Of a stretch of 64,000 nucleotides of DNA, positions 34,991 to 47,416 are shown piece by piece. The stretch's first letter is position 1, and every line of letters begins with the position of its first letter. The notes under the pieces were generated by a model. The model worked only from the letters and a program-made list of their open reading frames with translations, made no database searches and had not been told where the DNA came from. The stretch comes from Cymodocea nodosa (taxonomy: Eukaryota > Streptophyta > Magnoliopsida > Alismatales > Cymodoceaceae), in NCBI GenBank assembly GCA_036874045.1, contig CM072346.1, forward strand, positions 11,756,001 through 11,820,000, given 5' to 3'. A program made the position numbers and the translations under genes.

Positions 34991-35211
34991 AGAAATAATG
35001 TTTGAGATTTAGTTTTTGCACCAAAAGATCAATCCATAATTGATACAAAATAGATCTTCAAAAATAAAACTGATAAGGCTAGCCAAATTATTAGAAATAA
35101 AGCTAGATTAGTTGTATAATGGTATATATAAGAAGAAGGATTTGATTATGATGAAACTTTTGCTCTTGTAGCTAGGTTGGAAAGTATTAGAATATTATTG
35201 ACATATGCTCG

Positions 35212-36799
35212 TCTTTAAAATGAAAAAGTACATAATATTAGTAGTTAATGAATGGTTAATTTCATGGTATTTAGCTTATCGTATAAGAATTAAGCTATTA
35301 TGTCACAATTATATGATTACATGCCTTAATTAAAGAATATGCATAATTTCAAGGAATTAGTGGTTAATTAAGTATCATTTATGAGTGAATTAGTAATTAC
35401 TTCTTTCGCATATCAAGTATTAAATGTTATATAAATATTAGTTTTACTAAACTATAAAACTAAACAAGTTTGTTGAGTTAAGCTTAACTCAATGAGGTCG
35501 GTCGGTCTATTGAGTTATAGTTAAGTTAATAGAGTAAATTCGTTAAGTTACACTAGCTCTACAGACTAATTATTTTCTAAAATTCTATTGTGAGCAATTG
35601 TAGGAAATTCAAATGAAACCACGATGCACAAATCATGCCATGATCTAAATCATGGAATGAAGAAGTAATCACTACCGTTGATGTGAAGGAAGGAAATCTA
35701 ACCAAATATTTAGGCGAAAGCAGTTGTAGGAAATATAAAAGTAAAAGAGAAAGAACGAAGAGGTAGGGAGAACCGCACTAACTATAGAAAGCATCAAACA
35801 TTCCTTGAACTCCCACCAATACCACCATCTACCATCCATTGGAGGTATGTGAGAATACTTTTTAGATGTCAGGTCAATTTTGATCCAAACATAGCGACTG
35901 ACAACTATTGTAAGGAGTGATCACGTTATAGGAAGGAATGACATTTTCACCAAGCACCGAATCATCTCTTAGGAAACAGTAAAACTTCTAGCTTAAGTTT
36001 TAGGTTGATGTTGTTATGTTGAAGAGGAGATCAACTTACGAAAGTCTAGGTTCACAATCTAGTAGGGAGAGGGGCGCTTGATAGTAAGTGATTAAAATTT
36101 TAGTGGTGTAATCACATCGCTTGTAGTAATGAAAGTTTTTCTTACTATCGATAGAGAATTTTACCTTTCACCATTCGCTCATCTAAATGAACAAAAATAA
36201 AATAAAAATAAAATTCATTTATCTATGTTTTATGCTTATTAAATTTATATTATATTGTTTGTGTTTGCATTGTAAGTATTGTTTAATGTTTATTTAATTT
36301 TAGTTAGAGAAAATCGTATTTTAATATAAATCTTCGCAATCTTAATAAGAAAAGCTACTATTTAGATTTATTGAGTATTAGTATTAATAAATGATAAATG
36401 TAAGACGAATTAACATTCAAGAATTTAATTGATGTTGTTTGTAATATATAGAATCGCCCAATGGTTGGTCGTATTCTTCTGCAAACTATAATTTTAATTA
36501 TAAGTTACTTGAGAGCTCGTTAAGTTAAATATAACTCCACGATGTAAGTTTGTTGAGTTAACTATAAATTAACGGAGCGAGCATATTGTGAATATATATT
36601 ATATCCTAACTATGAAAATTTATTAAGCAAAGTGATTTCAATAGTTCCATATGAGATTGACCTATACTTGTATACTTATATAATAGATACCATGTACTTG
36701 CAGTTAATTTAACGAATTTGATTTAATATCTTGTTCGTGAAAATTATTTGTTTACTTATAAAAGAAAAAATATATTTAAGTAAACAAGAACATAGTGTT
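35212..36799 (+). mobile_element. Diverged Athila-like LTR inserted in the copia RT
   Basis: Starts TCTTTAAAATGAAAAAGTAC, the counterpart of TGTTTAGAATGAAAAAGTGC at 52225 and 59355, and near its end carries GACCTATACTTG and ATGTACTTGCAGTTAA as in the other copies. About 1.6 kb; TSD not clear. It separates 'LLTYA' from 'STFLNG' of the host RT. Confidence 0.6.
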
Positions 36800-37028
36800 A
36801 TGTGAATTTTAAACTGTCAAATGTATGTAAAAAGTACATTTTTAAATGGTATAATTAATGAAGAAGTTTATGTAAAACAACCACCTAAATTTGAAGATAA
36901 TAAACATCCTGATTATGTGTTTAAATTAAAGAAAGTCTTATATGGTTTAAAGCAAACACCAAAATCGTGATATAAAAGAATATTTACTCTTCTTATACAA
37001 TAAGGATATATCATGGGAAAAGTAGATC

Positions 37029-38763
37029 TGTTGAGTATTTTTGTTTTGATGATGTGTGATGAATGAAAATAATCATATTTGCTCAATTACTATTGCTTGT
37101 GAAAAGAAATTAAAATCATCAATTAATACAGAAAAAGCTTACTGATATAAATACTTGTCTGTATTGGATTTGAAGTTAATAACTAGTTGTTTCGTTGCAT
37201 TAATTTCTTATTTAGCTAAACGTTAAGTTAACGTGTGTTTTTACTGAAAAGCATGATATGTTTTAAAGTTATATCTTCTGTATCATGAACAGTGCACGTT
37301 TAGACAACTCGTTAAGTAAGAGTTCTGTTTGTATAGAGATCACGTGAGAACTCATTAAGTTAGAGGCTTAAAGGTTAAAATAGGTCATGTGATAACTCGT
37401 TAAGTTAGTAAAAGAAGAGACGAACTCATTAAGTTAGTGTTATACACGTGGTGAAATTATAAGTTACGAATGTTGTATTGTATCACGTGAGGTGCACATG
37501 TTCAACTCGTTAAGTTAACATAACTAAACGCGTTGAGTTGCTATATTGAATACTAAGGCAACGCGTTAGGTTAGCGTTATAAACTTAAGTTATTATTTTT
37601 GCACGTGGTAAAATTCTTATTATAAAAACATTTGTTTATTATTGAATTGGTGAGTTAAAGTTTTTTTTTCGGAGACTTACAGTCGTAACTATTCGAAAAG
37701 TAACTTTAGTCATGTTTTCAAGTATTGATACGTGTCTCACTAGTTTTATAATATAAAGAATTTTTCGGTGACTTACATCTGTAACTATCCGAAACTTAAA
37801 CTGTTTTTGGTGAGTTATCGTTTAACCTTCCGAAAGAAAGGTTAAGCTGGTTCGTTTAGTTAGCATAACACCACAGACTTAATTCGTTGAGTTAGCTACA
37901 GTACTTGTCACGTGAAATGGCACATGGTGAACTCGTTAAGTTAGAAACGTTAAGTTATATATATATACTTGTGTTACTCGTTTAGTTAACATTAAAGTAA
38001 CGACTTCTTATTACACTAATGAAATATTTTTGGACGAGAAAGTTTATTTTGCAGGAAATTTTTCAGAGATTCAAGACTAATGATTAAAGAAAATTCGAAA
38101 TATAAAAGTGGGTTATAACGTGTGTTTCGATGAAGAAAAAAGCAAAGACGTGAAGAAGTGGAAAACTGGTTGTGGTTAAACGTGAAGGATATGCATGAAA
38201 TGAAGATACAGTATAAAAGGCATAGAATTCTCGTTGTTCAAATTATCCTTGCACACAAAACGAAAAATCTTTTCAAGGATCAAAGCATCTCTGCACACCA
38301 AAAGAAAAATCTTTTTCAAGGATCAAAAACACCTCTTCGGGAAAAATCTCTCAAGTGGAAGAAGATTCAATGAAGCATAAAAAGGTAAGATTTTCGTCAC
38401 TAAAGATTTGATGTATCAGAAAAAAGCAAATTCGGTGAAGTATAAAAAGACAAGATATTCGTCATTGAAGAATTGCTGAAGAAGAAAGATCTCAAATAGG
38501 GAGAAATGTTTTAAATTCCGTAAATTAGTTTTCTCTATTTGTAGTTATGAAATTATTTAGATAATACATGGTATCGAGTTATAATTGCATCTACAATTTC
38601 TGAGGAGAATTGAATTGTATATTGTAATTGAAACCTTGAATAAAAATGATTTTATGAAAATAATGTCTCAACTTGTTTTTGAGTTTTAAAGTTTCAATTA
38701 TATTTCAGAAAATATTAAAAATACACAATTCACCCCCCTCTTGTGTAGCCATACGATCCTATA
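37029..38763 (+). mobile_element. Copia (SIRE-like) solo LTR with TSD AGATC
   Basis: 1,735 bp beginning TGTTGAGTATTTTTG and ending CACCCCCCTCTTGTG...GATCCTATA. The 'CACCCCCCTC' phrase near the end is typical of SIRE/Maximus and related copia LTRs. The 5-bp TSD AGATC lies at 37024-37028 and 38764-38768. No internal sequence is present, so this is a solo LTR. It contains five CACGTG sites. Confidence 0.8.
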
Positions 38764-38790
38764 AGATCATACTCTCTTTATCAAGAAGGA

Positions 38791-40954
38791 TGTTTAGAAT
38801 GAAAATGTACATATTATTAACGGTTAAATGATAGTTAATTACATAATATTTAGCTTATAATATGAGAATTAAGTCATTATGTTATAATTGCACTGTTATA
38901 AGCTTTAATTAAAGAATCTGCTTAATTTGGGAGAATTAATGTTAATTTAGTACATTTCTGAACTAACGGTAAGTTGTAGGCTATGAAATTCTTAAGTATC
39001 CGAATTTTCTGATATTTCGGATAGTTATGTTTAACATACCAAAAAAATATCGCAGAGTTATATCTAAATTGCCGAACAATTATGTTTTAAAAGAATATTT
39101 TATTATTTCCTGAAGTACACGTGTCGAAACCATAATACATGACTTAAGTGAACTTTCGGTGAGTTATCTATAACTATCTAAAATTACAGCTGGGCATTAG
39201 ATAGTTATATGTGTAACTCTTCGAAATCTCCTTTTATTTATAAAATAGTTGTGGACATATGTCATGTTCTGGGAAAGTAACTTAAGTGGATTTTCGGTGA
39301 GTTATCTCTAACTATCCGAAATGCTTCTAAGCATCGGATAGTTAGACCTGTAACTCTCCGAAATGTTTCTTTTATTATTAAACTATTGCTGACATGTGTC
39401 GAGATCTGGTAGATTTACTTAAGTTATATATCGTTGAGTTATCTGTAACTCCACAGACTATTTATTTTCTAATATGCCATTGTAGCGGTTGCAAAAACAA
39501 AACAGTTGGAAGGAAAAACCACGATCGCACGTATCACGTAGGGAGAAGAAATCATCGTCGTTGATATGAATGAAGGAAATTCAACTAATCATTCAAGCAG
39601 AAGCAGTTACCACTAAAGAAATATAAAAGAAAAGAAGAAAAAGAAGTAAAGGGTGTGTGATCGATGGGTGTGGTTAGTGTGTGCAGAGGAGGATCACCGA
39701 GCTTTCTACAGGCAGCGTCAGCAATTCTCTAAAGTACCACTCCAACCATCATCACCACCACCATAATCAACACAACCGTCATCACTACCACCATAATCAC
39801 CAACCATCGAAAGTCTTTGAGAATACTTTCCTGATGTCGGGTCGATTCCGGGCCAAACATAGTGCCTGACAACCACTGTGAGGAGTGATCGCGTCGCGGG
39901 AAGGGAAACCATTTTCACCAAGCGCCGACCCATATCTCAGGAGATCGTAAAGCTTCTAGCCTTAACTTCGGGTTGATGCCTATATGCTGAAGAGGAGATC
40001 ATCTTGCAATTCTGGACTCGCGATTCTATAGGGAGAGGAGATAGAATTATAAGTGGTTTAATTTTCAGTGGTGTAATCGCGTCTCATGTAGTGACAGAAG
40101 TATTTACTGTCGACTGAGATTACTTTACATTTCACCTTTCGCTCATTTCCATGTTCATATTAAAACAAAAATACCAAAAACAATTTATCTATGTTTGTAT
40201 TTTGTATTTGAGTGTTGTATTGTTTTTGTTGTATCGTGATTAATGTTATCTTTGTTAGTGTTGTGATTGTTTTATGTTTGTTTTAGTTTTACAGTTTATT
40301 GAAATTGGTTCGTTCAAAAGACTTAAAGATTTTAAATGTTACTGTTTGAATTATCTGAATGTTAGTATGCTTAATGATAAATCCAGTGTTTACTAACATT
40401 AAAGAGCTTAATTGATGTTATTTACAATCTGTGGAATCGCCTAGTGGTTGGTCGAATTCCTCTGTAAATAACAGTATTAAATAGGAAAGGCGGGCTCGTG
40501 GAGTTAACTTAAGTCCACGAGGTTAGTCCGTTGAGTTAGCCATAACTCAACGAACTTTGTCTGTTGAGTTAGCTGTAACTCAACGAACTTTGTCTGTTGA
40601 GTTAGCTATAACTCAACGAACTTTGTCTGTTGAGTTAGCTGTAACTCAACGAAAGGCTTATTAAAGATATAAATTTGATTGTTAAAAACGAAATAGTTCT
40701 CAATTCTTAAACAATTCTCTGTGGGATCGACCTGTACTTGCACACTAATACAATATACACTGTGCACTTGTAGTTAAAATACAAATTGGAATTAATATCT
40801 AATTTGTGTGAAAGGTTGTTTGTTTACTTCTAAAAAGGAATAAGCATAAAGATAAATTAACTAAGTAAAAACAGAAGTTAACAAATCCAAGTGTTTCTAG
40901 TGCGTTGCTGGAGATCCAAACAAGTTTTCTAGTGTCGTGCTAGGTAACCAAACA
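38791..40954 (+). mobile_element. Athila-like solo LTR with TSD AAGGA
   Basis: 2,164 bp beginning TGTTTAGAATG and ending GGTAACCAAACA, homologous over its length to the LTR at 59355-61543. The TSD AAGGA is perfect at 38786-38790 and 40955-40959. Insertion was in the codons of the host RT phrase TLFIKKDDK. It holds the hairpin array at 40530-40650 and a CAT/CAC-rich microsatellite near 39745-39805. Confidence 0.85.
40530..40650. repeat. Four-hairpin tandem array (33-bp period)
   Basis: GTTGAGTTA, a 4-nt loop (GCCA, GCTG, GCTA, GCTG) and TAACTCAAC form a 9-bp perfect stem. Copies start at 40530, 40563, 40596 and 40629, exactly 33 bp apart, joined by GAACTTTGTCT. The homologous LTR at 61205-61270 has fewer and weaker copies. 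Confidence 0.85.
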
Positions 40955-41625
40955 AAGGATGATAAAGATTAGATTGTTGTTCAAACATATGTAGATGATA
41001 TTATTTTTGGAGTAATTTCTAACAAATTGATAAAAAGATTTTCAAAAGAAATGACTAGTTTGCTTGAAATGAATATGATGGAAGAACTTTCATATTTTTT
41101 AGGACTTCAAATTAAGCAAACAGACAAAGGTATATTTTTGAATCAAGAAAAATATGTGATAAATATGCTTGAGAAATTTAATTTTTCTAATACAAGTATT
41201 TGAGGAACTCCTATGAGTATATCATTAAAGTTAAATAATAATGACATAGGAAAACTAAAAGATTAGAAAAAATATAGAAGTATGATTAATTCTTTACTTT
41301 GCTTAATAGTCAATAGACTTGATATTATGTTTGTTATGTGTACTTATGCTAGATTTCAATCTAATCTTAAAAAATTACACTTAATTATTGTTAAAGAATT
41401 TTTAGACATCTACAACGAACTAAGAGTTTTAGACTGCATTATTCTAAGGATAGTTTAATAAATCTTATAGGATATATTGATGTTGACTATGCAAGATCCA
41501 AATTAGAAAGAAAGAGCACAAGTGACATATGTTAGTTATTGGAAAATAATTTTGTGTCATGATTTAGTAAAAAGTACAATTATGTCACTTTCAACTACTA
41601 AGGCTGAATATATTGCTACTACACT

Positions 41626-41857
41626 TGTTTAAAATGAAAAAGTGCATAATATTAAAGGCTAAATGATGGTTAATTGCATAATATTTAGCTTATTATATGA
41701 GAATTAAGTCATTATGTTATAATTGCACTATTATATACATTAATGAAAGAATCTACATAAATTTAAGGAATTAGCATTAATTAAGTACATTACTACACTA
41801 TCGGTAAGTTAGAGGCTTTTCAATTCCTAAGTATCTGAATTATCTATTGTAAGTTCG
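41626..41857 (+). mobile_element. 5' end of an Athila-like LTR (fragment)
   Basis: TGTTTAAAATGAAAAAGTGC and about 230 bp of matching sequence, inserted in copia RNase H after KAEYIATT and then cut at 41858 by a minus-strand LTR. Confidence 0.7.
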
Positions 41858-42842
41858 AATGGCTACATAAGAGGCTTTTGATTATAATTGAAACGTAAAA
41901 AAAATAAAAACAAGTCGATACATTGTTTTAATCCAATCATTTTATTCAAGGTTTCAAATAAAATATACAATTCAATTCTCATCTAAAATTGTAGATACAA
42001 TTATATAACGATACCATGTTTCATCTAATCAATTTCATAACTACAAACAAAGAACTAATTTGCGAAATTGAAAACATCACCCTGTTCAAAATTTTTCTTC
42101 TTCTTCTTCTTCATCTTCTGCAATTCTTTAGTGACAAATATTTGACTTTCTCTACTTCACCGAATTTACTTTCTTTTGATACTTTAGATCTTCAGTGACA
42201 TAAATCTGACTTTTTCTACTTCATTGAATTTTATTCCATCTGAGAGCTTTTCCCTAAAGAGGTGTTTTTGATCCTCAAAAAAATATATTTCATTTAGTGT
42301 GTAGGGATAATTGATCAACTAGAATTCTATGCCTTTTATACTATATATTCACTTCATGCATATCCTCTATGTTTAATCACTATCAGTTTTCCACTCTTCA
42401 CGTTTTCTCTTTTTCCTTCACCGAAATACACACATTCTGACCTACATTTTCTTTTTTAATTTTCTTTAATCATCAATCCTAGATTTTTGAAAAATTTCCT
42501 GTAAAATAAACTTTTTTGTCCAAAATTTTTCATCAAATGTAATAAGAAGTCATTGTGTTAATGTTAAATAAACGAGTAATATAAGTAGATTTATAACTGA
42601 ACGTATCTAACTCAACGAGTTTATAATATGCCAAATCATGTGACAAGTACTGTATTTAACTCAACAAACTAAGTCTGTAGTGTTATGCTAATTCAAGGAA
42701 CTAGCTTCGTTATGTTATTGATAACTCAACGAAACAAAAATAAACAAATGCTTTTATAACAAAAATTTTACCACGTGCAATAATAACTTTAAGTTTATAA
42801 TGCTAACCTAACATGTTGCCTTAGTGTTCAATATAGCAACTT
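41858..42842 (-). mobile_element. SIRE-like copia LTR, minus, truncated
   Basis: Reverse complement of about 37555-38763 of the solo LTR (TATAGG.TCG..TGGCTACA.AAGAGG at the left, GTTGCCTTAGTGTTCAATAT at the right). The first ~520 bp of the LTR are missing. Confidence 0.7.
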
Positions 42843-43951
42843 ATTTGGATCTCTAGCACGACACCAGAAAACTTGTTTGGATCTCCAGCAACGCACTAGA
42901 AAAACTTGGATTTGTTAACTTTTGTTTTTTACTTAGTTAATTTATCTTTATGCCTATATCACTGAATTCCTTTTTAGAAGTAAGCAAACAACCTTTCACA
43001 CAAATTAGATATTAATTCAAATTTATATTTTAACTGCAAGTGCATAGTGTCTACTATATTAGTGTACAAGTACGGGTCGATCCCATAGGGAATTGCTTAA
43101 GAATTGCGAACTATTCCGTTTTTAACAATCAAATTTATGGCTAACTCAACGGACTAACCTCGTGGACTCAAGTTAACTCTACGAGTCTGCCTTTCCTATT
43201 TAATAATGCTATTTACAGAGGAATTCGGCCAACCATTGGGCGATTCCACATATTGTAAATAAAATCAATTTAAGCTCTTTAATGTTAGTAAACACTGGAT
43301 TTATCATTAGACAATACTAACATTCAGATAATTCAAACAATAACCATTAAAATCTTTAAGTCTTTTGAAAGAACCAATTTCAGTAAACTGTAAAACTAAA
43401 ACAAACATAGAACAATCACAACACTAACAAAGATAACATTAATCACGATACAACAAAAACAATACAACACTCAAATACAAAATATAAACACAGATAAGTT
43501 GTTTTTGGCATTTTTGTTTTGATATGAGCATGGAAATGGGTGAAAGGTGAAATGTAAAGTAATCTTAGTCGATAGTAAATACTTTCGTCACTACATACGA
43601 CGTGATTACACCACTGAAAATTAAACCACTTACAATTCTATCTCCTCTCCCTATAGAATCGCGAGTCCAAAATTGCAAGATAATCTCCTCTTCAGCATAC
43701 AAGCATCAACCCGAAGCCAAGGCTAGAAGCTTTATGATTTCTTGAGATATGAGTCGGCGCTTGGTGAAAATGGCTTCCCTTCTCACGACGTGATCACTCC
43801 TCACGGTGGTTGTCAAGCACTGTGTTTGGCTCAGAATCGATCCGACATCAGGAAAGTATCCTTACAAACCTTTGATGGTTGGTGATTATGGTGGTGGTGA
43901 TGACGGTTGGTGTGGTACTTTAGAGAATTACCAACGTTGCCTATAGAAAGT
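42843..43951 (-). mobile_element. Athila-like LTR, minus, truncated
   Basis: Reverse complement of roughly 39695-40954. It carries GGAATTCGGCCAACCATTGG, GGGTCGATCCCATAGGGAAT and a matching CAC/CAT-rich block near 43885-43915. It ends at 43951 where a copia LTR starts. Confidence 0.75.
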
Positions 43952-44192
43952 GTTAGAACCCGAGTATTTTGATAATGCAAAACCTATGTGAGGAAACATA
44001 TTGTATTTCACAGTTAAGTTTGTACTGCTTCAGTTCAGAAGGCGTTTAGAAAAATTTCCAAGCAGACGAACAGATTGAGAAGGTTCCAGATGTTAATACT
44101 TTCAAGTTACAGTAAAATCAGATAGTTACAGGTTCAAGCATCCGAAGAATAAAACAGCAGCAAGACTATTGGACAATTAGAAGGATAATGCC

Positions 44193-45600
44193 GAGCTATA
44201 TTTTTAGCTCAAGCTTTACTGCAAGTGCACAATTCTTTTGGTGTACATGGCAAATACAGGTCATTATTCCACAAGGATTGTGTTTATGACTTAATCAATT
44301 ATTACTAACTTGTTTTTCAAGCTCTTAGGTATACTTCAATAAATTAATGACATGTGAATGTAGAATAATCAAAGTTAACACAAGCTCACAAATCATGCAA
44401 TTTCAAGGCATTGTGTAATGGAAAATGGTGATGTGAATCAATTTCTTTACTTGTAAATCTATCAACTCATTCAATTATAACATGCACACAAGTTCCACGT
44501 GATTTCAGAAGTGATATCCCTGCATCAATATTAAGGAAAGAAAAAATAAAACAAGAAGGTTCAATAGACTATACTACTCTATTCTAATTTATACTAAATG
44601 CATGCAACTATGCTATTTGCTAATCTAGCTAAACTATACTATACTACTTGAATTAGAAAATCTTTTTGGAGATTGATTTGGACAAAATGTGATCAATATA
44701 AGGTATAACAAATTCAGCTAACTACTGAAATTAAAATTAACAACTAAGGTAAATGAGAGGTTCTTCATTAAGAAGAAATTGAACACAATATACTTCCAAA
44801 TTCTTATACTCCTCTTCTTCTCCTTGAATCAACACTTCACATTCATATGTGCCAAGTATACCATACATAGGTGTCGACCACTCTTGTGAAAGCCCTATGT
44901 ATAGTCCCAACAAATCAAATGAATGCAAACTGAAATTAAGAGAACAATGCAGTAATTAAACTTGAACACACATTTAATCTTACTAAGACATCATAAACAA
45001 GAAGTGTATCTCTACCAAACTCCTCTAGCTTTCCACTACTACCAGAAAACAAACTTTCCAAGGGCTGTCACTACCTTGGTGAGCTTTGAAAATCTGTAGT
45101 AGAGGAACTTGCACAATGGAGCTTTATTAGAGAGCTTGGGAAGAGCTTTCACTCCCATAAGGATGCTCAGATGCTCAGCCGCGTCTCCACCTCTCGCGCG
45201 CGTTGTCTCCCGGACACAGAACTCTCGCTCGCGTGACTCTCTGGTCACGGATATATCTTCCGTCGTAGATATTTCTTCCGGCTTTAAATAATTCTCTCCA
45301 CCGGGTGAACGAATTCTCGCGTGCGTTGTCTCCCAGACGCACGTCTTCCACGCATACGTCTTCCGCACATGCTTTTCTCGCCCGATTCCACCAACTTCCA
45401 ATATCGAGTGTATCACCCTCCAATGAGAATCCATAGATCTAAGGGAGCCAATGGGGTGTTGGCATGTCCACTTCCTTTAAAATTTAGTCCACCAACTTTG
45501 ATTATTTACATCTTCTTTTTGTCTTTTGCAATAAGCACGTTCCACATGTGTGTTACCTATAATTAATGGAAATTGAACTCCAAGAGATGTTAGCCAACAT
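44193..45600 (-). mobile_element. Gypsy-like solo LTR inserted in the copia LTR
   Basis: The left end contains, on minus, TGTACACC...ATTGTGCACTTGCAGTAAAG, the phrase seen at the 3' end of Athila/Tat-type LTRs. It includes a GC-rich block (45170-45400) unlike its surroundings. The right border is uncertain (about 45600 or up to 45790) and no clear TSD was found. The short frames at 45039-45566 look non-coding. Confidence 0.45.
45170..45400. repeat. GC-rich island with duplicated GCGTTGTCTCCC phrase
   Basis: CTCGCGCGCGTTGTCTCCCG (45195 region) and CTCGCGTGCGTTGTCTCCCA (45313 region) are near-identical direct repeats about 120 bp apart, in a CpG-rich block within AT-rich sequence. Confidence 0.6.
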
Positions 45601-45889
45601 AGGATAGGACATTTAAAATAAAACAATGAGTTATATATAAAATTATATCTAATGGGGATGCACTTGTTAATTAAATTTCTATATTACACTATATTTCAAG
45701 ACTTATATTACCCATAATTAATATCATTTATCCACCATAGATAGATAATATCATGCAAAATTACTTATAAAATTCATTAAAAATGGGCAAAATTAAAGCT
45801 TGAACAGATAACTATCCGAATTTTACAAAGCCTTTGGAGAGTTATTATATCAGACAGTTAAGTTGGTTGAATGATCGAAGAGTTATGGA

Positions 45890-46620
45890 GTTAACTATCT
45901 GTAAGAAAAAGGAAAATCGGAAAGTTAGAAAGGCTAACTATCTGAAACTTAAGTCATTTAATAAATCACGTGCAGAAATATAGAACAAAAGCTAAAAGGA
46001 CTTATCGGATAGTTAGATAACTATTCAAGTTTTCTTTTGGGAGAGTTAGATAACTGTTCGAGTTTTTCGGTAAGTTACAGGCATAACTTTCCAGAACTTA
46101 AGTCATTTTATTATGCACGTGTAAAATGAAGATGCCGGCAGTTGAAAGCTTAAACTAGAAAAATCGGAGAGTTAGATAACTATCCGAAAATTCAAAGAGA
46201 GTTTTGGTAAGTTATAGTTTAACTATCCGAAACTTAAGTTATTGAAATTGCCACGTGCAGAATTCCAGAAAGAAGTTCATTCAAGTTTTTGGAGAGTTAG
46301 AAAGATAACTATCCGAAATCTCAAGAGAATTTCGGTAAGTTATGGTTTAACTATACGAAACTTAAGTTAGTGATTTTCCCACGGGCAGAATTCCAGACAG
46401 ATGTTCAGATGGGTTTTTCGAAGAGTTAGAAAGATAACTATCCGAAATCTCAAGAGAATTTCGGTGAGTTATGGCTTAACTATCCGAAACTTAAGTTATG
46501 TTTTTATGCACGTGCAGTTTTGAAGGAACATCTGTTAGAGGCTTAAATGAAAGTTCGGTAAGTTACAGTAGTTAACTATCTGAAAATCAGGAGCTCTTTC
46601 GGTAAGTTAAATACAAGACT
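45890..46620. repeat. Tandem array in the copia LTR, about 5 units of 128-150 bp
   Basis: Each unit has AACTATCCGAAA, AACTTAAGT and a CACGTG-containing segment. The CTTAAG marker lies at about 45947, 46097, 46233, 46361 and 46490. Confidence 0.7.
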
Positions 46621-47416
46621 CCAAACACTTGACTTTACACGTGAGCAACTTGAAATCCTCACGTGACTCAGAGAACAGAACATGAGTGATGAATCGACAA
46701 GTTATGGATGCTTTTCGGTAAGTTATTTTTATAACCATCTAAAAGCTTGAGATTTTTGGAAGGTTATTTACTGAATATCAGACAGAATGGTAACTTACCA
46801 TATTTAGGTCTGATTATTTACCAAGTATAGCAGAATACATTCGTTGAAAGAAAAATATGATTATTATACCTTTAGCATATATACGAGGAGTTTAAGAGAA
46901 TAAGATACATATAACAAAAAGAATTTATACAGTGAGCTACACCCCAATTTTAAATACACTAAGTCTGCAAACAGTGACGTATACTCTAAGGACATACTGT
47001 AGAAAAAGCTCTATGCACCATAACTCTGATTGAAAGATTCAAGTTGTTGGTTCGTGGCTTCAACCTGAAAGCTACATTCAGTTGTTGGTTTGAGTTTTGA
47101 CCTGAAAACTCTAGAGGTTGGTTTACTGAAGTTTATACCTGAAAACTTTTGTGTTGTTGGTTCTTGCTTTGCCTTGAAAGCAAGTGTGTAAGTGTTGAAA
47201 CACTTAGTGAAGCCTAAGTGAATCTTGGGGGTGGATTAGGCAAGTTGGTGAACCACCTAAAACTTGATGTGTGTTATCTTTCTTTAATGCTTTACATTCG
47301 TTTAATTTCATCTCATTTCACTTCTATCTGAATCATTTGTTTTAACAATCAAAAGAACTTAAAAATTACACACTTTCACCATTCACCCCCCTCTGGTGAG
47401 TCTACCGATCCTAACA

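Larger units (their letters stand above)
34991..41625 (+). pseudogene. Second copia RT/RNase H copy, split into four pieces by LTR insertions
   Basis: Pieces in order: 34991-35211 (NNV-stop-DLVFAPKDQSIIDTK, then GFDYDETFALVARLESIRIL), 36800-37028 (STFLNGIINEEVYVKQPPKF, KKVLYGLKQTPKS), 38764-38790 plus 40955-41625 (TLFIKKDDKD, then VVQTYVDDIIFGVISNKLIK, MEELSYFLGLQIKQTDKGIF, then RNase H to KAEYIATT). The pieces read as one colinear RT once the inserted LTRs at 35212-36799, 37029-38763 and 38791-40954 are set aside. The catalytic YVDD is kept, but TAG/TGA stops interrupt the frame. It ends in RNase H at another LTR insertion. Confidence 0.8.
43952..47416 (+). mobile_element. 5' LTR of a copia element, enlarged by an insertion
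   Basis: Begins TGTTAGAACCCGAGTATTTT and ends ATTCACCCCCCTCTGGTG...CCGATCCTAACA, directly before a PBS. Total 3.46 kb, of which about 1.4-1.6 kb (from 44193) is a foreign insertion, leaving an LTR of about 1.9 kb. 45890-46620 is a tandem array of about five units of 128-150 bp. Six CACGTG sites lie in 45967-46665. Confidence 0.7.

Noticed and set aside
39681..39933. His-rich ORF (SNHHHHHHNQHNRHHYHHN)
   Set aside because: It is translation of a CAT/CAC microsatellite in an LTR. The homologous LTR at 60420-60490 has a different repeat length and frame.
45039..45566. Overlapping Arg/Glu-rich frames on both strands
   Set aside because: They arise from the CpG-rich repeat block, have no domain and overlap in several frames.
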